Below the pieces are notes generated by a model that was not told the origin of the DNA, made no database searches, and saw only the letters and a program-made list of their open reading frames with translations. The translations under genes were made by a program, and so were the position numbers. A DNA stretch of 64,000 nucleotides from Chloroflexota bacterium (GTDB lineage: Bacteria > Chloroflexota > Dehalococcoidia > Bin125), in NCBI GenBank assembly GCA_028874365.1, contig JAPPJZ010000044.1, forward strand, positions 1-64,000. The letters run 5' to 3'. Below, one piece after another: positions 8,000-16,901 of the stretch (its first letter is position 1; each line of letters opens with the position of its first letter).

Positions 8000-9067
8000 C
8001 TAGTTCTCGTCGAGCGCACCCACCAGGGCCGGATGCAACCGACCGCTCTCGAGCCGGCCGCCCAGTCCCGCCACGTCGAGGCGGTGCAGGTACTCCAGCA
8101 CCTGCTTGCGCCGCACGTGCCAGAACAGCCGCCAGCCCTCGTCTACGTCGCCGTCACCGAGCAGGTAAACCAGCGCTCCGGCGAGTCCCGGGTTGGCCTG
8201 GTCCGGGTCGACGATCGTGTTCTCGAACATGTCGAGCGTCCAGTGGACTTCCTCGGCCTTGTCCGGTTGGTTGTCCAGTGTGTACTTCAGGTGCGTCACG
8301 CCGAACGCCACGTGCCGCGACTCGTCCTGCGCGGCCAGCCGGAAAATCCGCTTCTCGGCCTCGTTGTGCGCAATCAGCTCGCCCAGGCGGAACAACGACT
8401 GCACGAAGCCCTCGCCCAGGATGTGCAGCATCGAGGACATCTGCGTGAAGTCTTCGGCCTCGAGGATCTGGCGCAGACCGCCGCCGCCGCCCTGCAGCAA
8501 GAGCCCGCCGCCGTTGGCCAGCGCGCGCTTGCGGAAGACGTCCGTGTGACGCGCCTCGTCCATCACCTGCGACATCAGGAACAGGCCCGACTCGAAGTGG
8601 TCGGCTGCGATCCGCGGCAGCCACTTGCCCGGCACGTCGCCCGCGATGAACTCGACCTCGGTCAGCGAGGTGCAGAGCTGCGCCATCGCCCGCTCGATGT
8701 CCTCCGGCAGTTCGTCCAGCGTGTCCCACGGGATGTCCGTCGCCGACGACCACTGCCGCGACACGGCCTCGTCGTACAGCAACCCGGCCGACTCGGAGAA
8801 CGTCTCCGTCGCCTCGCCCAGCACCCACGGGGTCATTCGCGGAGTCGCGCCCTCGGGCGGAGCCGCGCCGCGCGGTCGCGCGGAGCTGTCCTCTGAGGTC
8901 GCCGGGATGTCGCCGTACAGCGTCTTGTTGATCTGCTGCAGGGTCAGACCCTTGCGGCCAGGTTCGGCATTGACGCCCCATTCCGTGTCAAGGTTCAACC
9001 AGGAGAGGTCAAGCTCCGGAACCTCCGGCTCAAGTTGCAGTTCGTCCAGCTTGTCGGCAGTCACCAT
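8000..9067 (-). CDS. Ferritin-like (R2-like) diiron oxidase
   Basis: A 355-residue helical protein of the ribonucleotide-reductase R2/ferritin-like superfamily. Candidate iron ligands, numbered from ATG 9067, are a Glu in LTEVEF (~139), E171 and H174 in MDEARH, E219 in ILGEGF, and E249 and H252 in QDESRHVAFG. Members bind two irons and activate O2 for oxidation of small molecules, lipids or a protein radical. The substrate is not evident, and no nrdA-like large subunit is nearby. The start at 9067 is chosen because GAGGAG lies about 8 nt upstream. It lies upstream of the ligand-less paralogue on the same strand. Confidence 0.8.
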   Translation of the reverse strand: MVTADKLDELQLEPEVPELDLSWLNLDTEWGVNAEPGRKGLTLQQINKTLYGDIPATSEDSSARPRGAAPPEGATPRMTPWVLGEATETFSESAGLLYDEAVSRQWSSATDIPWDTLDELPEDIERAMAQLCTSLTEVEFIAGDVPGKWLPRIAADHFESGLFLMSQVMDEARHTDVFRKRALANGGGLLLQGGGGGLRQILEAEDFTQMSSMLHILGEGFVQSLFRLGELIAHNEAEKRIFRLAAQDESRHVAFGVTHLKYTLDNQPDKAEEVHWTLDMFENTIVDPDQANPGLAGALVYLLGDGDVDEGWRLFWHVRRKQVLEYLHRLDVAGLGGRLESGRLHPALVGALDEN

Positions 9068-9189
9068 CGTCGGACTCCTCAGGGCAGTCACGGGCTGTCC
9101 CGCACGGGCAAATGTCTACTCGAATACAAGATAGTAGGTCGCCCGCCAGATTGTCGAGACTCCGTTGACAGCGAAGGATCCGTGCTCGG

Positions 9190-11226
9190 TTAGTCCGTCC
9201 GATACACATACCGAACGTCCCAGATCCCATACAACGTCGGCGTCGTGTTACCGAATACGTTCCGCACAGCCGTCAGACGCTCCGCATGTGACGTGTAGAT
9301 CAGCGGCAGGTTCTCCGCCACGATCTCCTGCGCCCGGTGATAGAGCCCGAACCGCAGCTCGCGATCCAGCTCCTGGCTGGCGCGCACGTAGAGGTCGTCC
9401 AACTCTGCCTCCCAGTCCGTCGCCGGCTCATCCTGATTCGGGTACCAGAGGTGCAGATTCTCCGAGCTGTGCCAGAGCACGATCCCGCCGTACGGGTCAG
9501 GGCCGCCGGTGAAGCCAATCACGATCGCGTCCCAGTCGTAGGACGCGGTCAGCTGTCCAACCAGCACGCCGAAGTCAACCACCTGGAAATCGACATTCAG
9601 GCCAATCTCGGTCATGCCCTGATGGATGATCTCCGTCACCTGTTCGCGAACCTCGTTGCCCTCGTTGGTCGCCATCACAAACGCGATCGCATTGCCTCGG
9701 TCGTCCTCGCGGAACCCGTCGCCGTCACCGTCGGTCCAGCCGAGCTCATCGAGGATGGCGCTCGCCCGGGCCAGGTCGTACTCGTAGGTCGCGACATCGG
9801 GATTGTGGAATCCACCGGCAGCCGGACTAATCGGCGACCACTGCGGATAGCCAAGTCCGTGCTGGACCTGCTCGATGATCGCGTCCTTGTCGACGACGTG
9901 AGCCACCGCGCGCCGGAACTCCAGGTTGCCAAACCAGTACAGCTTCTCCTCCGAGAGATACGCCTCACCCGTGGCCGGGTTCACGCCCTGATTCTGGTTG
10001 AACGCAAGAAACGTCGAGCCAAAATTCGGTCCCCGGCGGTGAATGGTGAAGTTCTCCTCCTCCTGCAGCGGCTCCAGGTCCGCGAACTCGCGGCCCAGCA
10101 CGCCGTGAACGTCCGCAACGCCACCCCGGAACGCTTCGAGTTCGCTCTCCAGGTCCGGTACGACCACCTGCACGATTCGGTCGAGGTACGGCAGGTGGTT
10201 CCCCTCCGCGTCGGTCCTCCAGTAGTCGGGATTGCGCCGGAACACAACTCGTTCCCCGGCGATGTACTGGTCGATAAGGAACGGCCCGGTGCCGATGATC
10301 TCGGAGGGATCCGTGCTCAGATCCCAGACCTCGTTGAATGTGCCCGCGTCGACGTACGGTTGCAGGATGTGCTGCGGATAGATCGCCGTCGCCATCGAGC
10401 GCAGGAACGGTGCGAACGAGACCGGCAACACGAACTGAACCGTGTAGTCGTCAATCGCCTCCACCGTCATCGGCGCCACCTGCCACTCGCCGTTCTCGTC
10501 CAGCAGGCGGAAGTTGAATGCCGCGCGCGTTGAGGTCGGAATGTCCGCGTTGTAGATGATCTGATTGAACGTGAACTCCACATCGCGGGCGGTAAACGGC
10601 TCACCGTCGTGCCAGCGGACGTCGCGGCGCAAGTAGAACGTCCAGGCCAGGCCGTCGGCCGACACATCCCATGACTCCGCCAGGTTCGGTTCCGGCTCCC
10701 CGCTCAGCCAGGAGATGTCGGTCAGACCTTCAAACAGGTATCCAAGCACGCCCGAGGACCCGGCATCGTTGGCCAACGCCAGGTTGAAGGTCAAGGGTTC
10801 CGAGATCGTCGCGAACGTCAGCTCGCCGCCGAACTCGCCGATCTCATACTCAAACGCGTCGGCGCTGGCCCTGAGCAGCGAGACCGTGTCGCCTCGGACT
10901 GCTTCCTCTTGCTGATCCTCTTGAGCCTCCTCGACCTCATCTGCTTGCTCAGCCTCCTGCGATTGCTGTGCATCCTGCACGTCCTCCGCCTGCTGCTCCT
11001 CCTCTACTTGCTGGACTGCCTCAGCCTCTTGCTCTACCTCAACATCTTCAACATCCTCAGCCTCCTCGACGGCTTCGGCGCTCGGCTGCGCCTCGTCCTG
11101 GTCGGCGCCGTCCTGCTGCGTGACACTCGGTTGCGGCGGCTCTGGCGTCTCGTCGCCGCAGCCGACCAGCAACGCCGCCAGCAGCAGCAGCGCCAACAAT
11201 CCTCCGAGCTGCCAGGCACGTGTCAC
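9190..11226 (-). CDS. Family 5 solute-binding lipoprotein (peptide/nickel ABC transporter)
   Basis: A 678-residue extracellular solute-binding protein of the DppA/OppA cluster. The N-terminus is a lipoprotein signal ending in the lipobox LLVGC (Cys23). The core begins around 120 (GGELTFATISEPLTFN) and has family motifs such as AESWDVSADGLAWTFYLR and LRRDVRWHDGEPFTARDVEF. Between Cys23 and the core lie roughly 85 residues made almost only of E, Q, A, D and V, an unusually long acidic tether that explains the excess length over the usual 530-600. No permease or ATPase genes are adjacent, so it is an orphan receptor. Start is GTG 11226. Confidence 0.88.
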   Translation of the reverse strand: MTRAWQLGGLLALLLLAALLVGCGDETPEPPQPSVTQQDGADQDEAQPSAEAVEEAEDVEDVEVEQEAEAVQQVEEEQQAEDVQDAQQSQEAEQADEVEEAQEDQQEEAVRGDTVSLLRASADAFEYEIGEFGGELTFATISEPLTFNLALANDAGSSGVLGYLFEGLTDISWLSGEPEPNLAESWDVSADGLAWTFYLRRDVRWHDGEPFTARDVEFTFNQIIYNADIPTSTRAAFNFRLLDENGEWQVAPMTVEAIDDYTVQFVLPVSFAPFLRSMATAIYPQHILQPYVDAGTFNEVWDLSTDPSEIIGTGPFLIDQYIAGERVVFRRNPDYWRTDAEGNHLPYLDRIVQVVVPDLESELEAFRGGVADVHGVLGREFADLEPLQEEENFTIHRRGPNFGSTFLAFNQNQGVNPATGEAYLSEEKLYWFGNLEFRRAVAHVVDKDAIIEQVQHGLGYPQWSPISPAAGGFHNPDVATYEYDLARASAILDELGWTDGDGDGFREDDRGNAIAFVMATNEGNEVREQVTEIIHQGMTEIGLNVDFQVVDFGVLVGQLTASYDWDAIVIGFTGGPDPYGGIVLWHSSENLHLWYPNQDEPATDWEAELDDLYVRASQELDRELRFGLYHRAQEIVAENLPLIYTSHAERLTAVRNVFGNTTPTLYGIWDVRYVYRTD

Positions 11227-11410
11227 GATGATGCTCCGTCTCTTGGCAGATTTGAGCCAAGCGTACCAGCGAGTCGGAAGCTCCTCCGACGTGCCGCGCG
11301 GCTGCTGCGGGCCACGGAGTCACCGCGCTCCTGTTCGCTGGAGAACGTCGGATACGATTGGAGCGACCTGCAACGAACTCCCTGGAGACCAACCCCCTGG
11401 AGACCAACCA

Positions 11411-12301
11411 ATGTCCCTCCCAACCTTCGAGAATGTCCTGCTCGAGCGCACCGGCACGGACGACCGCATCGGCGTGCTCACGCTCAATCGACCCGAGAAA
11501 ATGAACGCGCTCTCGCAAGAGCTGATCTACGACTTCCGCGACGCCTGCGAGCACTTCGAGGCCGACGACGATGTGCGTGTGATCATCGTCAAGGGCGCGG
11601 GCCGCACCTTCTCGGCCGGCTACGACCTGACCCCTGCCGGTGGCTACGGCGCCGACGCCGTCCACCGACGCTTCCGCACCGTCGACGACGACGGCAACCG
11701 CCTGATCATGGGCATCCGCGGCGGCATGGCCCGCGTCACCGACATCTGGCTCTACTTCTGGAACATGCAAAAGATCACCATCGCCCAGCTGCATGGCTAC
11801 GCGATCGCCGGCGGCTTCGAGCTCTCGATGATGGCCGACCTCGTCGTCGCCGCCGAGGACACGCAGATCGGCCACCCCGGCCTGCGTTTCGCCGGCTCCC
11901 GCACCTCGGCCATCCTGCCGCTGCTGACCAACATGCGCAAGGCCAAGGAACTCTTCTACACCGGCGACCCGATCCGCGCGACCGAGGCGGCCGAACTCAA
12001 CCTGATCAACTACGCCGTCCCGCGAGACGAACTCGAAGAGAAGACGATGGCTCTGGCCGAGCGCGTCTCCAACCTGCCCGCCGACCACCTGGCCCAGCTC
12101 AAGGTCCACGTCAACCGCTTCTACGAGAACATGGGCATCTACTCCTCGCTGCGCTCCTCCACCGACCTCGACGCCGTCGGCACCTTCACCAGCCAGCACT
12201 ACGAGTGGTCCCGCCGGATGCGAGACGAAGGCCTCAAGGGAGCCCTCGCCTGGCGAGACGGCCCCTTCGGCGACTACTCCCAGGCCCCCCGCAACCGCTA
12301 G
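11411..12301 (+). CDS. Enoyl-CoA hydratase/isomerase family protein
   Basis: A 296-residue crotonase-fold protein. Family signs are the N-terminal GVLTLNRPEKMNALS, the oxyanion-hole segment GAGRTFSAGYDL, and the second CoA/oxyanion segment around KITIAQLHGYAIAGGFELSM. It probably hydrates or isomerises an acyl-CoA in fatty or aromatic acid breakdown. ATG 11411 is chosen because family homology starts here; the frame remains open upstream. Two direct copies of CCTGGAGACCAACC sit at about 11381-11410 immediately before the start, and the GGAGA in them may serve as ribosome-binding site. A 23-nt GC-rich hairpin follows the gene. Confidence 0.88.
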   Translation: MSLPTFENVLLERTGTDDRIGVLTLNRPEKMNALSQELIYDFRDACEHFEADDDVRVIIVKGAGRTFSAGYDLTPAGGYGADAVHRRFRTVDDDGNRLIMGIRGGMARVTDIWLYFWNMQKITIAQLHGYAIAGGFELSMMADLVVAAEDTQIGHPGLRFAGSRTSAILPLLTNMRKAKELFYTGDPIRATEAAELNLINYAVPRDELEEKTMALAERVSNLPADHLAQLKVHVNRFYENMGIYSSLRSSTDLDAVGTFTSQHYEWSRRMRDEGLKGALAWRDGPFGDYSQAPRNR

Positions 12302-12313
12302 ATACGCTGCGTC

Positions 12314-12336
12314 ATACCCGCGCTCGCCGCGGGTAT
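12314..12336. terminator. Hairpin after enoyl-CoA hydratase gene
   Basis: ATACCCGCG and CGCGGGTAT flank a 5-nt loop, giving a 9-bp perfect stem 12 bp after the stop codon. No T run follows on the plus strand, so termination is plausible but not shown. Confidence 0.45.
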
Positions 12337-12362
12337 CTCGCCAAGAGCAGCACAGCCACACC

Positions 12363-13298
12363 GTGCCAACCTTCATCGGCCTCGACCTCGCCTGGACCAC
12401 GAAGAACGACAGCGGCATCTGCTGGCTCGAAGGAGATTCCAAGGAGAACTTGCGGTGCACGCGTATTGAGGTTGCCCCTCGCGAAACGGAGCTCCTCGCT
12501 GAGGAAGTAGCAGTAGCAAACCCTGCGATCGTCACGATTGATGCTCCAGTTCGCTATACGCCAGATCGTTGGGCCGAGAGCGAGATTGCCCGCCGTTTCA
12601 ACAAGTACAAGTGCCCTGCTCACTCGTCGCACATGGCTTACGCCAACGGGTTCACGGCCGGTATCGATTTGGGCGTAGCACTGGAGTCTCGTGGCTTCAG
12701 CAGCGATCCGGAGCCATTACTGCGGGGCGAGGAGCCTGAGCACTCTGCCATTGAGGTCTACCCGCACACACTCCACGTACGCCTTTTCGGTCTATCGGAG
12801 CGGCTGCCTTACAAACGTAAGAAAGGTCGTGACACACCGTTTCTGCAGCGCGCGATGCAGGAATACCAGAGACATCTGCGCGCCCTGATTGAGCGTGAGT
12901 GTCCGTTGGTGCTCGAGCACCAAGAAGTCCAACACGCTCTCGATCCCGCCAATGCTCAGCGTGCAGTGGGCCGATCGCTGAAGCGCCTCGACGACGCTCT
13001 GGACGGCCTCACTTGCGCCCTTGCGGCCTGGCTGATGTGGGATCGACCTGAGCAGTGGGAAGCGTTGGGCGACGACAGCGGGTACATCGTTGTGCCCGTG
13101 GAGTCGGTCACCCCCGTACAGACCACGAGTGAAGTGATCGGTTCCCCACTTGACTCGAAGACGTTGATTCGCAGCGAGGCACCAGGTGTGGAGGTCCAGG
13201 TGTCCAAGTCGGGCGACGGCTCAACCTGGGAAATCCGGGTGCGACTTGAGGGCGATGATCTGTCGCGTGTGATCACCGTCGTGGAACGCCTGGAATAG
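12363..13298 (+). CDS. DUF429 domain protein
   Basis: A 311-residue protein with the DUF429 pattern: N-terminal FIGLDLAWTTKNDSG, central TIDAPVRYT, a conserved EVYPHTLHVRLFG stretch and DDALDGLTCALAAWL near 215-230. The fold is RNase H-like and the function is unknown. The usual domain ends near 245; the last 60-65 residues are extra, and the last 78 bp overlap the DinB gene on the other strand. GC is somewhat lower (about 58% in sampled lines) than its neighbours, suggesting acquisition. Start is GTG 12363, without an obvious ribosome-binding site. Confidence 0.75.
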   Translation: MPTFIGLDLAWTTKNDSGICWLEGDSKENLRCTRIEVAPRETELLAEEVAVANPAIVTIDAPVRYTPDRWAESEIARRFNKYKCPAHSSHMAYANGFTAGIDLGVALESRGFSSDPEPLLRGEEPEHSAIEVYPHTLHVRLFGLSERLPYKRKKGRDTPFLQRAMQEYQRHLRALIERECPLVLEHQEVQHALDPANAQRAVGRSLKRLDDALDGLTCALAAWLMWDRPEQWEALGDDSGYIVVPVESVTPVQTTSEVIGSPLDSKTLIRSEAPGVEVQVSKSGDGSTWEIRVRLEGDDLSRVITVVERLE

Positions 13299-13766
13299 CG
13301 GCCACGCCATCGACGGCAGATCCCCGAAGAACGCGTGCGGCACCGTCGTCTCGTTGTCAACCTCCTCGGGCAGCGCGTTCCCCACGCTCAGCAACCGCTC
13401 ACTCACCGACGTCACCTGCAACCGAAGATCATCCACATCCGACGCCGGCGCGACAATCTGCCCCGGTGGCCCCTTCACAACGGTCGTACCGTTCGCCGTC
13501 GCCGCGATGATCTCCGCGATATTCGGCGACGCTGTGATCACATGCCGCATCACTTCGCCTATCGACCAGGTCGACTCATCCTCAGCGTCCATCGCGCCCG
13601 GCGTCCAGTCCGCCTGCTCCTGACTCACGCCCTGAATCGCGTCGATTAACGCGAACCGAGCATTCGCCATCCGCAGCCAGATCTCGTCCCACGGCAGATT
13701 CGCGGCGCCGTCGAGAAACTCCGCCCGCATCCGCTCGCGGAAATCCTGACTGCGCAGATCGGCCAT
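13221..13766 (-). CDS. DinB-like four-helix protein
   Basis: A 181-residue protein of the DinB/YfiT-like superfamily. Helices carry the metal-type histidines in GEVMRHVITAS and FQAFHDGDHTRQI, with an intervening STWSIGEV segment typical of the group. Such proteins are often thiol-dependent transferases or simple metal-binding bundles; no specific role is assigned. Its C-terminal 78 bp overlap the 3' end of the convergent DUF429 gene. It follows the LLM oxidoreductase gene by 24 bp on the same strand, so both are probably cotranscribed. Confidence 0.75.
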   Translation of the reverse strand: MADLRSQDFRERMRAEFLDGAANLPWDEIWLRMANARFALIDAIQGVSQEQADWTPGAMDAEDESTWSIGEVMRHVITASPNIAEIIAATANGTTVVKGPPGQIVAPASDVDDLRLQVTSVSERLLSVGNALPEEVDNETTVPHAFFGDLPSMAWPLFQAFHDGDHTRQIIALKSHPDFPG

Positions 13767-13790
13767 TCGTCGAGACTCCTCTCAGCTGCT

Positions 13791-14702
13791 TCAGCGAAAC
13801 TCCGGCGCAATCTCCTCGATGAACCGATCCATCTGCTCCGTCCGCTGGAACGCATTCGATCCCAGCGTGAAGTCGGGCAGAATAATCTCGTCGACGCCCG
13901 CCTCGATGTAAGCCTGCACCGTCTGCTTGATCTTGTCGTTCGACCCGCCCAGCACCGGTCGACCGCTGGCCCACGCAGGTTCGAGGATCTCCTCGTTCTC
14001 GGTCATCATCAGCAGCATGCACGCCGAGCGCTCGATCTCGGCCGGATCGCGGCCGACGTCCGCGCAGTGCGCGTCAAGCACCGACTGCTTGTGAATCAGC
14101 GTCTCCGGCGTGCCCCAGACGTTCCACTCGTTCGCATACTGCGCCGCGATCCGCAGCGTGCGCCGTTCCCCGCCGCCGCCGATCATCAGCGGCAACGGCG
14201 TCTGGATCGGCTTCGGCTCCAGCGGAGCGTCAACAAGCTGATAGTGCTCGCCCGTGAAGTTCGTCTTCTCGTACCGGAACATCTCCGTGATCAGCTGGCA
14301 GGCCTCCTCGAAACGATCCATCCGCTCCTTCAGCGTGCCGAAATGGATCCCATAGGCATGATGCTCGTTCTCCTGCCAGGCCGCCCCCAGCCCGAGGACG
14401 AAGCGACCGCCCGAGATGATGTCGATCTGTGCCGCCATCTTCGCCGTCACCGTCGGGTGCCGGTACGTGTTACCCGACACCATGTGGCCCATCCGAACCC
14501 GCGGAATCCGCGACGCAAACGCGGCCAGCGTCGTCCACGACTCGTGCACCAGTTCGTCCGAGGCGTCCTCGCCGACCGGCTTGTTCGGCATGAAGTGGTC
14601 GGCGAACCAGATCCGGTCCCAACCCGTGCGCTCCGCGTGACGCGCCACGGTCAAGACTTCGGCCCAGGGATTGGAGGCGCCCGCCCAGAATCCAAATCGC
14701 AT
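13791..14702 (-). CDS. LLM-class F420-type oxidoreductase
   Basis: A 303-residue luciferase-like TIM-barrel protein. The N-terminal GFWAGASNPWAEVLTVARHA and WDRIWFADHFMPN, then RMGHMVSGNTYRHPTVTAKM and GRFVLGLGAAWQENEH, are standard for the F420-dependent branch (TIGR036xx-type) rather than for SsuD. It probably reduces or oxidises a small organic substrate with F420 or FMN. ATG 14702 is preceded by GAAAGAAGG. A TAGCCT hexamer lies about 33 nt upstream. It is divergent from the phosphate response regulator, with 117 bp between them. Confidence 0.87.
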   Translation of the reverse strand: MRFGFWAGASNPWAEVLTVARHAERTGWDRIWFADHFMPNKPVGEDASDELVHESWTTLAAFASRIPRVRMGHMVSGNTYRHPTVTAKMAAQIDIISGGRFVLGLGAAWQENEHHAYGIHFGTLKERMDRFEEACQLITEMFRYEKTNFTGEHYQLVDAPLEPKPIQTPLPLMIGGGGERRTLRIAAQYANEWNVWGTPETLIHKQSVLDAHCADVGRDPAEIERSACMLLMMTENEEILEPAWASGRPVLGGSNDKIKQTVQAYIEAGVDEIILPDFTLGSNAFQRTEQMDRFIEEIAPEFR

Positions 14703-14819
14703 GTTGGCCTTCTTTCAGATTTGGCGTCGTGGAGGCAGGCTAGCGAAGGTCGTGTGTACCGGATCGCATCCGGTTGATCGGCGGCGTCGATAGACTGAGT
14801 TCGAGTTGAGGAGGCCTCC

Positions 14820-15512
<693 letters not shown>

Positions 15513-15514
15513 CC

Positions 15515-16795
15515 GTGCGTACGCTCGCCGTCGGTGTTGTCGCGCTGTTACTCGGAGTCGGGCTGCTTGCCGCCGAGCTGTCGCTCGCCGGTGGCATCAT
15601 CGCGCTCGTCGCCGGTGCCGCCCTGTGCGGATCCGGCGTGTGGATCTCAGCGCAGGCAGCCGCGCGGCTGCGGGAACGACTGACCAGCCAGTCGCTCGAC
15701 GCTGAACGCTCGCAGGAGCAGCTCGCCTCCCGCACCGCCGAGCGCGATCAGCTCCAGCGCGCGCTGGCCTCGACCGGCGACATGGTGATCGCGCTCGACC
15801 GCGACGCGCGGATTCGATACGTCAACCCTGCGGCCGAGCTCATCCTCCGCTCCGGCGACCGCGACATACTCGGCGCGCCGCTCCTGGAAGCGGTCGAGGA
15901 TCCCGACCTCTACGACGCCGTCCGTCTCGCGATCGAGGACGGCACGCCGGCGGTGCTCGTCGTCCTGCGGGCGGAACGACGATTTCGGACGGTGGTCGCG
16001 CCGGTCTCATCGATCGCCGAGAGCGGACCCTGGTCGGTCGTCCTGGCCATGCACGACCTCTCAGACCTGTATGAGGCCGAAATCGCCCGACGCGATTTCT
16101 TCATCAATGCTTCGCACGAGCTACGCACCCCGCTGGCCTCGATCTCGGCCGCCGCCGAGACGCTCGAAGTGGTCAGCAAGCCGCAGGACTCGGAGCGCTT
16201 CCGCGCGATCATCCAGTCCGAGGCCGAGCGTATGAGCCAGCTCGTCGAGGAGATGCTCGCGCTGGCCAGGCTGGAGTCGGGCCTGACCGAGCCGCAGATG
16301 GAAGTCGTCGGCTTGGAGTCGCTGCTCACGGACGCCGTCGACAGCATCCGTCCCCAAGCCGAGCGCGAGGGACTCTCGCTGCGCTATGCCGGGCTCGATG
16401 ACGCGCGCGAAGGCGATCCCGAGACGATGATCATGGCCGATCCCGAGCTGGTCAAACGCGCCGTGCTCAACCTACTGCACAATGCGGTCAAGTTCACCGA
16501 CGAGGGCGGCACAATCGAAGTGCTGTGCGAGTTCGGCGATGCGGCGGATCCGGCGCCGATGGTCTGGATCCGAGTGCGCGATGCCGGCATCGGGATCGAG
16601 CCGGCCGAGCAGAGCCGCATATTCCAGCGCTTCTACCGAGTCGACCGCGCCAGGCAGTCCGGCGGCGGAACCGGTCTCGGCCTCGCCGTTGTGCGCCACA
16701 TCGCCGAGGTCCACGGCGGGGCGGTGTCGCTGGAGAGCGAGCCCGGCCAGGGCTCCACCTTCGGCTTCAGCGTGCCGCTCGCGCAACAGACCTGA
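15515..16795 (+). CDS. phoR: PhoR-type sensor histidine kinase
   Basis: A 426-residue membrane kinase. Two hydrophobic segments (about 5-25 and 27-47) have almost no outside loop, as in PhoR, which senses through the Pst complex rather than an external ligand. A coiled stretch and a PAS domain (roughly 80-160, with DGDxxx-like MVIALDRDARIRYVNPAAE) precede the H-box NASHELRTPLASI. The ATPase domain has NLLHNAVKFTDEG, DAGIGIEP and GGGTGLGLAVV. GTG 15515 starts 2 bp after the regulator stop, so translation is probably coupled. PstS follows 106 bp later. Confidence 0.9.
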   Translation: MRTLAVGVVALLLGVGLLAAELSLAGGIIALVAGAALCGSGVWISAQAAARLRERLTSQSLDAERSQEQLASRTAERDQLQRALASTGDMVIALDRDARIRYVNPAAELILRSGDRDILGAPLLEAVEDPDLYDAVRLAIEDGTPAVLVVLRAERRFRTVVAPVSSIAESGPWSVVLAMHDLSDLYEAEIARRDFFINASHELRTPLASISAAAETLEVVSKPQDSERFRAIIQSEAERMSQLVEEMLALARLESGLTEPQMEVVGLESLLTDAVDSIRPQAEREGLSLRYAGLDDAREGDPETMIMADPELVKRAVLNLLHNAVKFTDEGGTIEVLCEFGDAADPAPMVWIRVRDAGIGIEPAEQSRIFQRFYRVDRARQSGGGTGLGLAVVRHIAEVHGGAVSLESEPGQGSTFGFSVPLAQQT

Positions 16796-16823
16796 TCCCC
16801 CCCACGCGAGCAATAACCCGCTC

Positions 16824-16860
16824 TTAACGAGCCGTTAGCCGCATCGTTAACGCTCTTACG
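16824..16860 (+). promoter_or_regulatory. Pho-box-like direct repeats before pstS
   Basis: TTA cores begin at 16824, 16835, 16847 and 16856, within CTTAACG, GTTAGCC, GTTAACG and CTTACGG. Spacing of 11, 12 and 9 nt is close to the helical turn used by PhoB/PhoP dimers, which bind direct repeats of a TTAACA-like or CTGTCAT-like half-site in other phyla. The position, just upstream of pstS and downstream of a PhoB/PhoR pair, supports the call. Confidence 0.55.
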
Positions 16861-16901
16861 GCTGACTCGCCGAACCTGATTGGGAGGAGTTCAAAGATCC
16901 G

